A stretch of DNA of 64,000 nucleotides from Streptomyces atratus (GCF_014648655.1 NZ_BMRN01000024.1:1-64000); one strand, 5' to 3'. Numbered from the stretch's first letter, positions 1 to 7,968 are shown. A program made the numbers and translations. The notes: generated from the sequence alone by a model not told the origin.

Positions 1-104
1 ACCTGCCCCACCTGCACCAAAGCTGCCCGCACCAGCTGCACGACCTGCCCCACCTGCACCAAAGCTGCCCGCACCAGCTGCACGACCTGCCCCACCTGCA
101 CCAA
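1..104. repeat. 42-bp tandem repeat, about 2.5 copies, running off the left edge
   Basis: Positions 1-42 are repeated exactly at 43-84 and partly at 85-104. The period is 14 codons. In the frame of the downstream permease it reads as a Pro/Ala/Lys-rich peptide repeat (PAPPAPKLPAPAAR) without a stop, and that frame stays open to the window edge. The permease has a much better start at 173, so I treat the repeat as upstream DNA, or as the end or interior of another reading unit outside the window. Confidence 0.85.
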
Positions 105-172
105 CGCACCACTTGCACCACCTCCCTGACACCCACGTCGCCGCAGACGTGTACCCGACCGGAGGAACCGCC

Positions 173-1636
173 GTGGCAGCTACGCCCAGGTTTCGCAACG
201 AAGCAGTCGCAGCCCCCGATGCCGACCCCCACCTCGACCCCGCCCGCCCCGCCCCCGATTCGGACTCGGCAGACCGGAAACACCCGGTCGACGAAACGCT
301 TCCCCCGCTGAGGATGTTCACCAGCGGCCTCCAGCACGTGGCCGCGATGTACGCGGGCGTGGTGGCCCCGCCGATGATCCTGGGACCCGCCGTGGGCCTC
401 ACCCCCGAGGAGACCGCCTTCCTGATGGGTGCGAGCCTCTTCACCGCGGGCCTGGCCACCCTGCTCCAGACCCTCGGCTTCTGGCGCATCGGCGCCCGGC
501 TGCCGTTCGTCAACGGTGTCTCGTTCGCCGGGGTGACCCCGATGGTGGCGATAGGAAAGGACCGCGGACACGACGGCATCGCCGTCATCTTCGGCGCGAT
601 CATCGTCGCCGGCCTGCTCGGCTTCCTGCTCGCCCCGTACTTCTGCAAGCTGGTCCGCTTCTTCCCGCCCGTCGTCACCGGCACCGTGATCACGCTGATC
701 GGCGTCTCGCTGCTGCCGGTCGCCTTCAACTGGTCCCAGGGCGGCAATGCCACGGCCGGCGACTACGGCTCGACGACCAACATCACCATGGCCGCGGTCA
801 CGCTGGTGATCGTCCTCGCCCTGCGCAAACTGCTGCGCGGCTTCCTCCAGCAGATCGCCATCCTGCTCGGGCTGGTCGTCGGCACGCTGATCGCGATCCC
901 GGTCGGCATCACCGACTTCGGCGCCGTCAAGGACGCCGACCTGGTCGGCTTCCCGACGCCGTTCCACTTCGGGGCACCGCAGTTCGAGGTCGCCGCGATC
1001 GTATCCATGTGCATCGTCATGCTGGTCTGCATGACCGAGTCCACCGCGGACATACTGGCTCTCGGCAGGATCGTCGACCGTCCGGCGGACGAGCGGACCA
1101 TCGAGGGCGGCCTGCGCGCCGACACCCTGGGCAGCGCCATCAGTCCGCTCTTCAACGGCTTCATGTGCAGTGCCTTCGCCCAGAACATCGGGCTGGTCGC
1201 GATGACCAAGGTCCGCAGCCGCTTCGTGGTGGCCGCGGGCGGCGGCATCCTGATAGTGCTCGGGCTGGTCCCCGTAGCCGCATCCGTCATCGCGCTCGTC
1301 CCGCTGCCCGTCCTCGGCGGCGCGGGCATCGTGCTCTTCGGTTCGGTCGCCGCGAGCGGCATCCAGACACTGGCGACCGCCGCGCTGGAGAAGGGAGAGA
1401 ACGCGCTGATCGTGGCAGCGGCCGTGGGCATCGGACTGATCCCGATAGCCGCACCTGACTTCTACCACGCGTTCCCGAAGGATGCGCTCGTCGTGCTCGA
1501 CTCCGGGATCTCGACCGGATGTGTCGTGGCGATCGTGCTCAACCTGGCCTTCAACCACCTCGGCAGGAAGCCGGGTCCGGAACCGTCGGAGCGGGAGACG
1601 AGCCCGGCGGCCCCGGCCCCGGTGGCTGCACACTGA
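173..1636 (+). CDS. NCS2-family xanthine/uric acid (purine) permease
   Basis: Integral membrane nucleobase:cation symporter of the NCS2/NAT family, 487 aa, probably importing xanthine or urate. It carries the QH motif of the first helix (Q54-H55), an acidic residue in the core (E289 in MTESTADI), the GLRADTLGS stretch and the NAT signature QNIGLVAMTK at about residue 337. All are usual for the purine branch. I chose GTG at 173 because GGAGGA (161-166) lies 6 bases upstream. The frame is open further upstream through a tandem repeat, with a TTG at 113 but no ribosome site. The Asp/Pro-rich N-terminus (residues 10-45) is poorly conserved in this family. Purine uptake would fit the allantoin genes at 28-31 kb, but nothing here shows co-regulation. 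Substrate is inferred from family only. Confidence 0.88.
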   Translation: MAATPRFRNEAVAAPDADPHLDPARPAPDSDSADRKHPVDETLPPLRMFTSGLQHVAAMYAGVVAPPMILGPAVGLTPEETAFLMGASLFTAGLATLLQTLGFWRIGARLPFVNGVSFAGVTPMVAIGKDRGHDGIAVIFGAIIVAGLLGFLLAPYFCKLVRFFPPVVTGTVITLIGVSLLPVAFNWSQGGNATAGDYGSTTNITMAAVTLVIVLALRKLLRGFLQQIAILLGLVVGTLIAIPVGITDFGAVKDADLVGFPTPFHFGAPQFEVAAIVSMCIVMLVCMTESTADILALGRIVDRPADERTIEGGLRADTLGSAISPLFNGFMCSAFAQNIGLVAMTKVRSRFVVAAGGGILIVLGLVPVAASVIALVPLPVLGGAGIVLFGSVAASGIQTLATAALEKGENALIVAAAVGIGLIPIAAPDFYHAFPKDALVVLDSGISTGCVVAIVLNLAFNHLGRKPGPEPSERETSPAAPAPVAAH

Positions 1637-1666
1637 CGAGAAGAGCCCGGTCCGCTACGGCGCCGT

Positions 1667-1706
1667 GGCGCGTACGGCGACCCTCAAGGGTGCTTCCGTA
1701 CGCGCC
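1667..1706. terminator. Bidirectional terminator hairpin
   Basis: An 11-bp perfect stem (1667-1677 with 1696-1706) has an inner ACCCT/AGGGT helix. It sits between the convergent permease and chitosanase genes. No U-tract is seen, as is common in Streptomyces. Confidence 0.7.
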
Positions 1707-1728
1707 TCAGCCGTGACCCGGGTGTGCG

Positions 1729-2607
1729 TCAGCCGATGTGGTAGCTGTCGCCGTACACCTTCCAGTCGAGCGGCGGATCCAGGTTCAGATTGCCCTTCTT
1801 CAGGAAGACCCGCTGGGCGGTGTCCACCCGGCTGGTGTCCGAGTGGGCCTCCTCCTGCTGCATCGCCCAGACCCTGGCGTCCAGGAAGGCGTTGAGGTAA
1901 GTCACCTCGTTGCCGCCCTGGGCCGGCGGCTTCGCCTTGGCGAGGGCCCGCTTGCGGATGGAGCTGAAGCCGGTGCTGTCGCCGCCGTCACCGTGCATGA
2001 CGATGGCGTCGTAGTACGCGAACTGGCCCAGCGTGCCGATGCCGTCCGCCTTGCCCTGCTTGACGGCAGGGTTGAAGTACACCCGGTCCCGCTCGTCGTT
2101 CTGGGCCTGCTTGAACGCCGAGTCGGACGCGGCGGTCGCCCAGTCCTTCTTGAAGTTCGGGTCGAGACCGCTGTGCGAGTCGGTGCCGTTGACCTTCCGC
2201 AGCGCGGGGAGGTACTTCGCGAGGACGTTGCCGGGCTTGCGCTGGGTGTACAGCTCGACGAGGTCGAGCATGTCGCCGGTGCCGGAACAGAAGCCGATGA
2301 TGCCCGCGGTGTAGCCGCGGCCGTCGTCGATGTCCTCGATGTACTTGTACTGGGCCTTCCAGTTGAGCGAGGAGTTCTCGGCGCTGGAGACCAGTTGCAT
2401 GGCGATCTCCTTCTTCGCCGGATCGTCGAGCCCGGTCGCGGCGGCGGCCTGCTGGGCGACGGCCGTCCGCTGGGGTACGGCCTGGTGCGAGGGAGCACCG
2501 GCGTAGGCGCTGACAGGTATCGCCGTGAGGGCCAGTCCGACCGTGATGACCGCGATGCGGACGGAGCGGGTGCTGCGACGTGCGGTGCGCTTATGGGGGG
2601 TGTGCAC
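1729..2607 (-). CDS. csn: Secreted GH46 chitosanase (copy 1)
   Basis: Endo-beta-1,4-glucosaminidase that cleaves chitosan outside the cell. It matches the Streptomyces N174-type GH46 enzyme along its length: LDDPAKKEIAM, the catalytic Glu in SSAENSS (about E77) and catalytic Asp in DIDDGRGYT (about D95), then GIIGFCSGTGDM and the C-terminal TAQRVFL. A positively charged N-terminus with a hydrophobic core ending in AYA is the signal peptide. I chose GTG at 2607 because GGAGG lies 4-5 bases upstream. An ATG 10 codons earlier lacks a ribosome site and would lie between the operator and the RBS. The operator-like inverted repeat at 2645-2659 suggests repressor control. Copy 2 is at 6385. A 169-bp stretch (2267-2435) is nearly identical to copy 2 although the rest is diverged. 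Confidence 0.95.
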   Translation of the reverse strand: MHTPHKRTARRSTRSVRIAVITVGLALTAIPVSAYAGAPSHQAVPQRTAVAQQAAAATGLDDPAKKEIAMQLVSSAENSSLNWKAQYKYIEDIDDGRGYTAGIIGFCSGTGDMLDLVELYTQRKPGNVLAKYLPALRKVNGTDSHSGLDPNFKKDWATAASDSAFKQAQNDERDRVYFNPAVKQGKADGIGTLGQFAYYDAIVMHGDGGDSTGFSSIRKRALAKAKPPAQGGNEVTYLNAFLDARVWAMQQEEAHSDTSRVDTAQRVFLKKGNLNLDPPLDWKVYGDSYHIG

Positions 2608-2644
2608 CAGTCCTCCAAAGGGAGTTCGTCGTTCCATCTTCTGT

Positions 2645-2659
2645 TAGGAAGCTTTCCTA
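2645..2659. promoter_or_regulatory. Inverted-repeat operator upstream of chitosanase 1
   Basis: TAGGAA-GCT-TTCCTA has perfect 6-bp arms and lies 38 bp upstream of the chosen GTG. It resembles the GGAAAGCTTTCC-type box described for CsnR (ROK-family) control of Streptomyces chitosanase genes. The assignment to CsnR is from memory of that system. Confidence 0.6.
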
Positions 2660-2764
2660 TCAGGATGGAGCGAGTGCCGTACACCCCTACGACATGGAGG
2701 AGTTGAGAACATTCCGCCGGAACGCGGGAAGGCCCCGCACCGCGCGGCAGGCGGATGCTGTTGT

Positions 2765-3119
2765 TTGATTCGGGGCGAAGTGTTGCGAAGCGGCGGGTGC
2801 GGGTGCGAGTGCGGGCTCGGGGCGTGTCGGTGAGGTGGGCGTCGATGCGGGCAAGGTTGATCGCTGCTCAGGCGAGCCGGTGCTGGAGGCTGGTCCTGGT
2901 GTGCCCGCGGTAGCGGGATCTCCGTAGGCCGCAGCGTCGAACGCCCTGGGAAATTGTGCCTTCGACGCCGACACGCATTTTGTAACGCTCTTTCCACCGT
3001 GTGGTCTGCTGCTCGGCCCGGAGCTGGTGCAGGACCTCAGGCCGCCCGTGCCCCCGCACTGTCTCCGCCGGAACCCCACCCGGTCCACTCGGCCGCATCG
3101 ACATCGACACACTCCCCAT
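2765..3119 (-). pseudogene. IS1182-like transposase with large internal deletion (copy 1)
   Basis: The first 19 or so residues of the transposase (MGSVSMSMRPSGPG...) match copy 2 (start at 5821). They run directly into a typical C-terminal region: an EVLHQLRAEQ stretch, RWKERYKMRVGVEG, TISQGVRRC, then LQHRLA, a stop codon, and AINLARIDAHLTDTP. About 400 residues usual for the family are missing, including the catalytic core, and the stop interrupts the tail. It is therefore a dead, MITE-like deletion derivative. It lies between chitosanase 1 and the lipoprotein gene. Confidence 0.8.
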
Positions 3120-3169
3120 ACGACAACGTCGGTTCCCAGGACCACAACCAGGTCTTGGGAACCGACGTC
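3059..3169. repeat. IS end with 18-bp stem-loop, copy 1
   Basis: Nearly identical to 5761-5871 (offset 2702), covering the transposase start and the element's outer end. It contains a long hairpin (3126-3143 pairing with 3151-3168, one G-T pair, 7-base loop) just upstream of the transposase start. Such hairpins can block read-in transcription. Identity stops after the shared GACGTC at 3169. Confidence 0.85.
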
Positions 3170-3256
3170 GCACGAGGCCTCGAATTAGCCAACACTGTCC
3201 GCGGAAGGCGCGGTGCAAGGCGCAGTGCTGTGCTGTTTTTCGGGTGAGCCTGCGGC

Positions 3257-3763
3257 TTACTTGTCGGCCTTGTCCAGGCGCCAGGCCACCATTCCTGTGG
3301 CCCCCGGAATCCCCTCGGCGTCGATCCTGACCCTGGCCGCTGAGGCTGTGAGGAACTGGCGAAGTGGGACGCCGTCGCAATTCACGGTCCGGCGGACGGT
3401 GTTCTTCAGGGCTATGGACAGGGTGATCTTGCCCTTTCCGGCGCAGGCGACCGCCAACTTGTACGAACGCCCTCGCATCAGTTCCGGTTCGCTGTGGAGT
3501 CCATCGCTGACACGTTCAAGGCCGGCCTCGACAAACAGCTGATCGCTGTCGCTGACCTCCTCTGTGCCGAGAGCTTCTTGGACCTGCTTACCGAGTCTCT
3601 CCTCAGTGCGGTCGGACGTTTCGGAGGGGTGCTGCCGTTGCTGCGCAGGACTGCTCTCCGGCGTGCTCGGCCCGCCGGATTCGCTCCTGCACCCAACGGC
3701 GAGGGCAACGGACACACAACAGAGGGCGAGGCTACGCCGCAAGGGGCGCGGTTGGGGCGTCAT
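3257..3763 (-). CDS. Putative lipoprotein of unknown function
   Basis: A 168-aa protein with a short basic N-terminus, a hydrophobic segment and a lipobox-like LAVGC (C25), so probably lipid-anchored outside the membrane. After a Ser/Pro/Glu/Gln-rich linker (about 28-70) comes a compact domain with two Cys (in VACAGKG and VNCDGVP) and beta-rich character, ending WRLDKADK. I do not recognise a family. The start ATG (3761-3763) overlaps the stop of the upstream secreted-protein gene by 4 bp (ATGA), so the two are translationally coupled and likely act together. The pair is flanked by IS1182-like remnants, which suggests accessory DNA. Confidence 0.75.
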   Translation of the reverse strand: MTPQPRPLRRSLALCCVSVALAVGCRSESGGPSTPESSPAQQRQHPSETSDRTEERLGKQVQEALGTEEVSDSDQLFVEAGLERVSDGLHSEPELMRGRSYKLAVACAGKGKITLSIALKNTVRRTVNCDGVPLRQFLTASAARVRIDAEGIPGATGMVAWRLDKADK

Positions 3764-4455
3764 GAATTCGTCGTCCAGTATCGCCAACCGGTCTCCTTGG
3801 TAGGAAGCTTCGCGGTGCCTGAGCCGATCCTTACCTTTCTGCAACGGTCGGAACTGGTCTTGTACTTTGCCCAGTTCACCCTGTAGCCCCAAGAACCGTA
3901 CTGCATGTGACCGTACTTCTTTGCGGGGATGGAGTGCGTGTATGAGTGCCCCACGGTGACCCCCACCTCCGCAACCACCTTGACGCTGTACTCCGCCTTG
4001 ACCTCTGCAATAATGGCACTGAAGCTGGCTCCTCCGGTGCCACTGACCTCGCCCGCGATCTTGCCCGCCTTCTCGACGCTGACCCTCATCGATCCGCCCG
4101 GACCGTCCTTGAAGCTGGTGCCGTTCCACCAGGACGGAACATGGTAGGCCGTCTTGCTGCTTACTTCGTACCACTGCTTGACCGGGTTGTCGCAGCGCAT
4201 GGGCCCGACATCACCGTCGGCGCTCACCTCAGGCAGAGCGGCAAGGGCATGATCGGCGGCAGCCTCGACGGCCGACTTGGAAGGGCCCTCCACCACGCTG
4301 TCAGCTGACTCCTGCGTGGCGATCTGGTCGGCTGTGACAGCTTCAGGTGCTGCATCGGCTGAGGCCTCTGCTGCGCTGGCTGCGGTAGCCAGTGCCGCAG
4401 TGAGGACCAAGGCCGTGGCTGGAGTGAGAACGTACCGCATTGTTGCTTTTCGCAC
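3760..4455 (-). CDS. Secreted protein of unknown function, beta-rich
   Basis: 231 aa from the GTG at 4455, chosen because AGGGGGA lies 6 bases upstream; a GTG at 4479 and an ATG at 4440 are alternatives. Signal peptide with a Sec-type core ending near AASA, then an acidic Ala-rich linker to about residue 85. The C-terminal domain has alternating polar/hydrophobic strands (KIAGEVSGTG, AEYSVKVVAEVGVTVG), HSYTHSIPAKKYGHMQYG, and ends GWRYWTT. It resembles a family of Streptomyces secreted proteins known only as hypothetical. The Ser/Thr-rich alternating segment recalls aerolysin/ETX-type pore strands, but that is speculation. Coupled by ATGA overlap to the downstream lipoprotein. Confidence 0.75.
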   Translation of the reverse strand: MRKATMRYVLTPATALVLTAALATAASAAEASADAAPEAVTADQIATQESADSVVEGPSKSAVEAAADHALAALPEVSADGDVGPMRCDNPVKQWYEVSSKTAYHVPSWWNGTSFKDGPGGSMRVSVEKAGKIAGEVSGTGGASFSAIIAEVKAEYSVKVVAEVGVTVGHSYTHSIPAKKYGHMQYGSWGYRVNWAKYKTSSDRCRKVRIGSGTAKLPTKETGWRYWTTNS

Positions 4456-4872
4456 GTGGATTCCCCCTGTGGGTGACACCCATTTGACTGGTCGGGTCTG
4501 TGCGCAACCTATGCAACTTCCTTGGATTCATTGGGTGCTTATCGTATTTCCCGAGGAAGACTTGAGGAGGTGGATCCGGGGTGGCATATGTCATCAAGCG
4601 GTGAGGAGAAGGCCGATGGCGGAGGCATCGGCCATCCAGGCAGCGGTCGCAGGGGCGACGAAGGAGGTCCTTGGGGGTGCCGAAGGAGATCACCGCGGCA
4701 GGAGGGCCAGACTCAGAACGGTCAACTGCATGCACCTGCAGCCGCTCGCCATCGGTTCTATTCACCGCCCGCGCCAGGCTTCGCAGCAGCCGAGCGCGGC
4801 TGCTGCGGTGGAATCCTCACTCCAAGAGCGACACCGACTCCGCCACCAGCGGGGGTCGTTGTCGTTATGGGC
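4456..4872. other. No gene supported
   Basis: Upstream region of the secreted-protein gene. No open frame has convincing codon use, homology or ribosome site. It presumably holds the promoter of the 3760/3257 pair; I could not place it. Confidence 0.5.
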
Positions 4873-5218
4873 TCAGCTGTTCGACGGCTGGGTGTTGTAC
4901 ACCGGCGGCTTCGCATATCCGAGCAGCCAGCCGAACCGCGGGCTCACCTGCCGCTCGGCCAGGCGAAACAGGTCGTAGTGCACGAACGCCGCGGCGGGCG
5001 TGAGGACGCCGCTCGCCGCGCCTTTTTCGAGTTCCGGTCCGATGCTCGCAGCCTGGGCGATAAACCACCCGACCACGGCCGGAATTCCGGTGTGCAGCAG
5101 CGATACGTACAGATACGGATGCGGTGTGACTGGTCTGGCCGTGGTTCTGCCGCTGAAGTACCGGGTTCTGGTCTCGCTAGTAGATACTGGCGGACAAACG
5201 TGACGAAGCATCAGGTCG
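4873..5218 (-). pseudogene. C-terminal fragment of an unknown membrane-associated protein
   Basis: From about 5180 to the stop at 4873 the minus strand reads as normal protein: TPHPYLYVSLLHTGIPAVVG, then a Trp-Phe-Ile segment, then AAAFVHYDLFRLAERQVSPR and FGWLLGYAKPPVYNTQ. It has one hydrophobic segment. There is no start. The frame runs back into the IS1182-like remnant at 5219, so the 5' part is lost. I do not recognise the family. Confidence 0.5.
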
Positions 5219-5821
5219 TCATCGCCACCGATTCCCGCCGCATGTCGCTCTTCTGCGGGTGTGCCCCGAGTCGGCGTTCTCGACGGCCGGGACAGGGCCG
5301 CGGTCCTCGCGCCGACGGGCTCCTGGTGGAGCTGACCGACGTCGACTACAGCGGTCGGGCCGCACTCGGGGGTGGCCGTGCCCCAAACCTCTGGGCGCGT
5401 CGCTGGTCGTGGATCTCGGCAGCCGGGCGGCGAGGGGTTCCGGCCGTTCACCTGCGGGTGTGGCCAGGCGGTCACGGAACTCCGACAGCACCGAGAAATC
5501 GAAGCCCGGATCAGCCAGGTCCAGCCCGAGGGCGTACTTGAAATTGATCCTCGCCCGCACCGCCTCCGCGGCCTGTCGGTCGGTGAGCCCCTCCATAAAC
5601 TGCAAGACCGGCACCAGCGCCGACCGGCCCGGAGACCAAGCCGGTTTCCCCCGCGACGGGAACAGGTCCGTGAACTCCTCGTCGCTGAACAAGGGCCCCA
5701 GCTCGTCCCGGATCCGGATCGCCGGACTGCCCTTCGGGAAGGCCGCCTGTGCCCCCCGCGCTGTCTCCGCCGGAACCCCACCCGGTCCACTCGGCCGCAT
5801 CGACATCGACACACTCCCCAT
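5219..5821 (-). pseudogene. IS1182-like transposase N-terminal remnant (copy 2)
   Basis: Starts with the same MGSVSMSMRPSGPG as copy 1 and continues with the family's N-terminal (DUF772-type) domain: FTDLFPSRGKPAWSPGRSAL, LQFMEGLTDRQAAEAVRARI, YALGLDLADPGFDFSVLSEF. After about residue 105 the family pattern is lost. The frame drifts to a stop at 5219 and no DDE core follows. It is a truncated, inactive element. Copies 1 and 2 have the same orientation and bracket 3.2-5.2 kb. Confidence 0.8.
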
Positions 5822-5871
5822 ACGACAACGTCGGTTCCCAGGACCACAACCAGGTCTTGGGAACCGACGTC
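5761..5871. repeat. IS end with 18-bp stem-loop, copy 2
   Basis: Matches 3059-3169. The stem is 5828-5845 with 5853-5870 around a 7-base loop, directly upstream of the truncated transposase start at 5821. Confidence 0.85.
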
Positions 5872-5886
5872 ACGCGTGCGCCGGCC

Positions 5887-6195
5887 TCAGCAGTTGAGGT
5901 AGGCCACGTGGATCCAGACGCCCGTGGGGCCGCCCCACAGGTCACCCATGATCCAGTTGCCCTGCCGGCCGCGGTAGTTGAGGTTCTGGCCCTGGTTCAC
6001 CTGACCGAGGACCGGGTACTCGGAGCCCGGTCCGCCGCGGAAGTTCACCCCGTTGTCGTTGACGGTGCAGACCGCGGCCGGCGCCTTCGCCGCCTGCGCG
6101 GCGGCCGGGCTCTGCATGGCCTGCGCGGCGGGGCCGAGGGCCAGCCCGAGACCGGCGGCCAGGACCGTCGCGGCCAGCATCTTCTTCATCATCAT
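5887..6195 (-). CDS. Small secreted SH3-type protein
   Basis: 102 aa. ATG at 6195 is preceded by GGAGGAGAG, which fixes the start over a longer frame. Residues 1-26 (MMMKKMLAATVLAAG...AQA) form a Sec signal peptide. The mature part has a bacterial SH3-like pattern: VNFRGGPGSEYPVLGQVNQG, then RQGNWIMGD and GVWIHVAYL, with single Cys residues near each end (CTVNDNG and the last residue) that could pair. Such domains often bind cell-wall peptides. It lies between the IS remnant and chitosanase 2; no partner is evident. Confidence 0.85.
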   Translation of the reverse strand: MMMKKMLAATVLAAGLGLALGPAAQAMQSPAAAQAAKAPAAVCTVNDNGVNFRGGPGSEYPVLGQVNQGQNLNYRGRQGNWIMGDLWGGPTGVWIHVAYLNC

Positions 6196-6384
6196 GCGCT
6201 TCTCTCCTCCGTATCCCGGCCCACATCCGCGTGTGCCGTTCGTCAGCCTCAACGGAGCCGCCGACCGTCGGGTCACGGGTCCGGATCACCCTTCCTGGAG
6301 GAGTGAAAGCGCAGGTCAAATGGCATGTGCACCGGCGTGCGCAGCCAGCGGGGCGGACGCTTCCCGCGCCCGTCGATCACGGGT

Positions 6385-7203
6385 TTAACGGGCGTCGATC
6401 CGGTAACCGTCGCCGTACACCCGCCACCGCAGCGGTGTCTCCAGCCCGAGCCTGCCCTCCCTCACGAACACCCGCTGGGCCGTCTCGATCCGGCTGGTGT
6501 CGGAGTGTGAGGGCTCCTTGCGGATCGCTGCGACACGGGCGTCGAGGAAGGCGTTCAGATAGGCCGCCTCGTCCCCGCCGCGCGCCGGTGGCGCAGCCGC
6601 GGCGAGCGCCTCGCGGCGGATCGTACGGAAGCCGACCGTGCCGTCCGTGTCGCCGTACCCGTGCATCACATAGGCGTCGTAGTAGATGAACTGCCCCAGG
6701 GTGCCGAGTCCATCCGCCTCGGCCCGGGCGACCGCCGGGTCGAAGTACGACCGGTCGCGCTCGGCGTCCTGCGCCGACCGGAAGGCAGGGTCCGCGGCCG
6801 CCTCGGCCCAGGCCTCGGTGAACGGGCGGCCGAGCCCGTCGTGCGCATCGCTGCCCCGTACCGCGCGCAGGGCGGGGAGGAACCGTTCCAGCGGATTGCC
6901 GGGACGCGCCGCCGCGTACCGCTCGACGACCTTCAGCATGTCGCCGGTGCCGGAACAGAAGCCGATGATGCCCGCGGTGTAGCCGCGGCCGTCACCGATG
7001 TCCTCGATGTACTTGTACTGGGCCTTCCAGTCGAGCGAGGAGTTCTCGGCGCTGGAGACCAGCTGCATGGCGATCTCCTTCTTCGCCGGATCGTCGAGCC
7101 CGGATTCCGGTCCGCCCTCGGCGGACCCGGCCGCCGAGCAGCCGGAGAGCACGGAGACGGCCATGGCGGCAGTGGCGACAGCGATCAGCAGCGGGCGGGG
7201 CAC
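6385..7203 (-). CDS. GH46 chitosanase, lipoprotein form (copy 2)
   Basis: Second chitosan-hydrolysing GH46 enzyme, 272 aa, with both catalytic residues (E53 in SSAENSS, D71 in DIGDGRGYT) and the GFCSGTGDM signature. Unlike copy 1 its leader ends in a lipobox (SVLSGC, C22), so it is predicted to be membrane-anchored rather than freely secreted. I chose GTG at 7203 (GAGGGG about 8 bases upstream) over GTG 7212. Residues 36-90 or so are almost identical to copy 1 at DNA level (169 bp, 4 differences) while the remainder has diverged. No chitosanase-type inverted repeat was found upstream, so regulation may differ. The gene is divergent from the hydrolase at 7285. Confidence 0.93.
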   Translation of the reverse strand: MPRPLLIAVATAAMAVSVLSGCSAAGSAEGGPESGLDDPAKKEIAMQLVSSAENSSLDWKAQYKYIEDIGDGRGYTAGIIGFCSGTGDMLKVVERYAAARPGNPLERFLPALRAVRGSDAHDGLGRPFTEAWAEAAADPAFRSAQDAERDRSYFDPAVARAEADGLGTLGQFIYYDAYVMHGYGDTDGTVGFRTIRREALAAAAPPARGGDEAAYLNAFLDARVAAIRKEPSHSDTSRIETAQRVFVREGRLGLETPLRWRVYGDGYRIDAR

Positions 7204-7246
7204 GACGTTCACCCCTCAACCCTGCCAGGCCGCGGGGAGCCGCGGG

Positions 7247-7277
7247 TGACAGGTCTTCGCTCATTCGGCTGTAGCGT
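7247..7277 (+). promoter_or_regulatory. Promoter of leaderless hydrolase gene
   Basis: TGACAG (7247-7252), 19-bp spacer, TAGCGT (7272-7277). The -10 box is 7 bases before ATG 7285 and no ribosome site is present, so transcription probably starts at the A of ATG. Confidence 0.5.
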
Positions 7278-7284
7278 CATGGGT

Positions 7285-7968
7285 ATGGAAGATCAGTCTG
7301 TTGTGGATGTCGGCGATGTACGGCTGGCATATCGGACCTGGGGCGACCCCTTCGGCTCGCCCGTGGTCCTGCTGCACGGCCTCGGCGGCTCCGCCGCGAG
7401 CTGGGAGGCGGCCGGGAGTCTGCTCGGCGAACAGTGGCGGGTGTACGCCATCGACCTGCGCGGTCATGGCGAGAGCGACTGGCCGGACGAGTACTCCGTC
7501 GAGCTGATGCGGGACGACATCCTCGGCTTCCTCGACGAGTGCGAACTCGACCGGGTGGGCCTGGTCGGCCACTCGATGGGCGGTGTCGTCGCCCATCTGC
7601 TCGCCCAGGAGCACGCGGACCGGGTGGAGCGGCTGGTACTGGTGGAGACCCCGCCGCCGTTCCCGAGCGAGCTGAAGCCGGCCGCCGAACCGGAGGGGCC
7701 GGTGGACTACGACTGGGCTGTCGTCGCTCCCATCCGGGCCGAGGTGGCCGACCCCGACCCCGAATGGGCGGCCGGCCTCGGCGAGATCGTCGCGCCGACG
7801 CTGATGATCGCCGGCGGCCCGGAGTCCACCATGCCCCAGGGGCGCCTGCAGGACATGGCCTCGCTGATCCCGGACTGCCGGCTGATCACGATCGGGGGCG
7901 GTCACCGGGTCCATGAGATCCACCCCGACCAGGTCGCCCAGCAGATCACGGAGTTCTTCACCAGCTGA
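7285..7968 (+). CDS. Alpha/beta hydrolase
   Basis: 227-aa cytoplasmic alpha/beta-hydrolase fold enzyme; the substrate cannot be told. Visible are the oxyanion HG motif (LLHGLGG), the nucleophile elbow GHSMGG with the catalytic Ser, LVLVETPPPF after it, and the late catalytic His in GGGHRVHEIHP. No signal peptide. ATG 7285 fits a leaderless transcript; ATG 7279 lies two codons upstream and is the alternative. It stands alone: the chitosanase is divergent and a hairpin follows the stop. Confidence 0.88.
   Translation: MEDQSVVDVGDVRLAYRTWGDPFGSPVVLLHGLGGSAASWEAAGSLLGEQWRVYAIDLRGHGESDWPDEYSVELMRDDILGFLDECELDRVGLVGHSMGGVVAHLLAQEHADRVERLVLVETPPPFPSELKPAAEPEGPVDYDWAVVAPIRAEVADPDPEWAAGLGEIVAPTLMIAGGPESTMPQGRLQDMASLIPDCRLITIGGGHRVHEIHPDQVAQQITEFFTS

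Noticed and set aside
1..104. Possible CRISPR array
   Set aside because: The repeats are directly adjacent with no spacers, and the unit is codon-periodic.
2608..2637. ATG 2637 as start of chitosanase 1
   Set aside because: No ribosome site and only 7 bp from the operator; GTG 2607 has GGAGG and matches the known enzyme's N-terminus.
4522..5541. Plus-strand 339-codon frame
   Set aside because: Antisense to the IS1182-like remnant and the protein fragment at 4873; no start signal.
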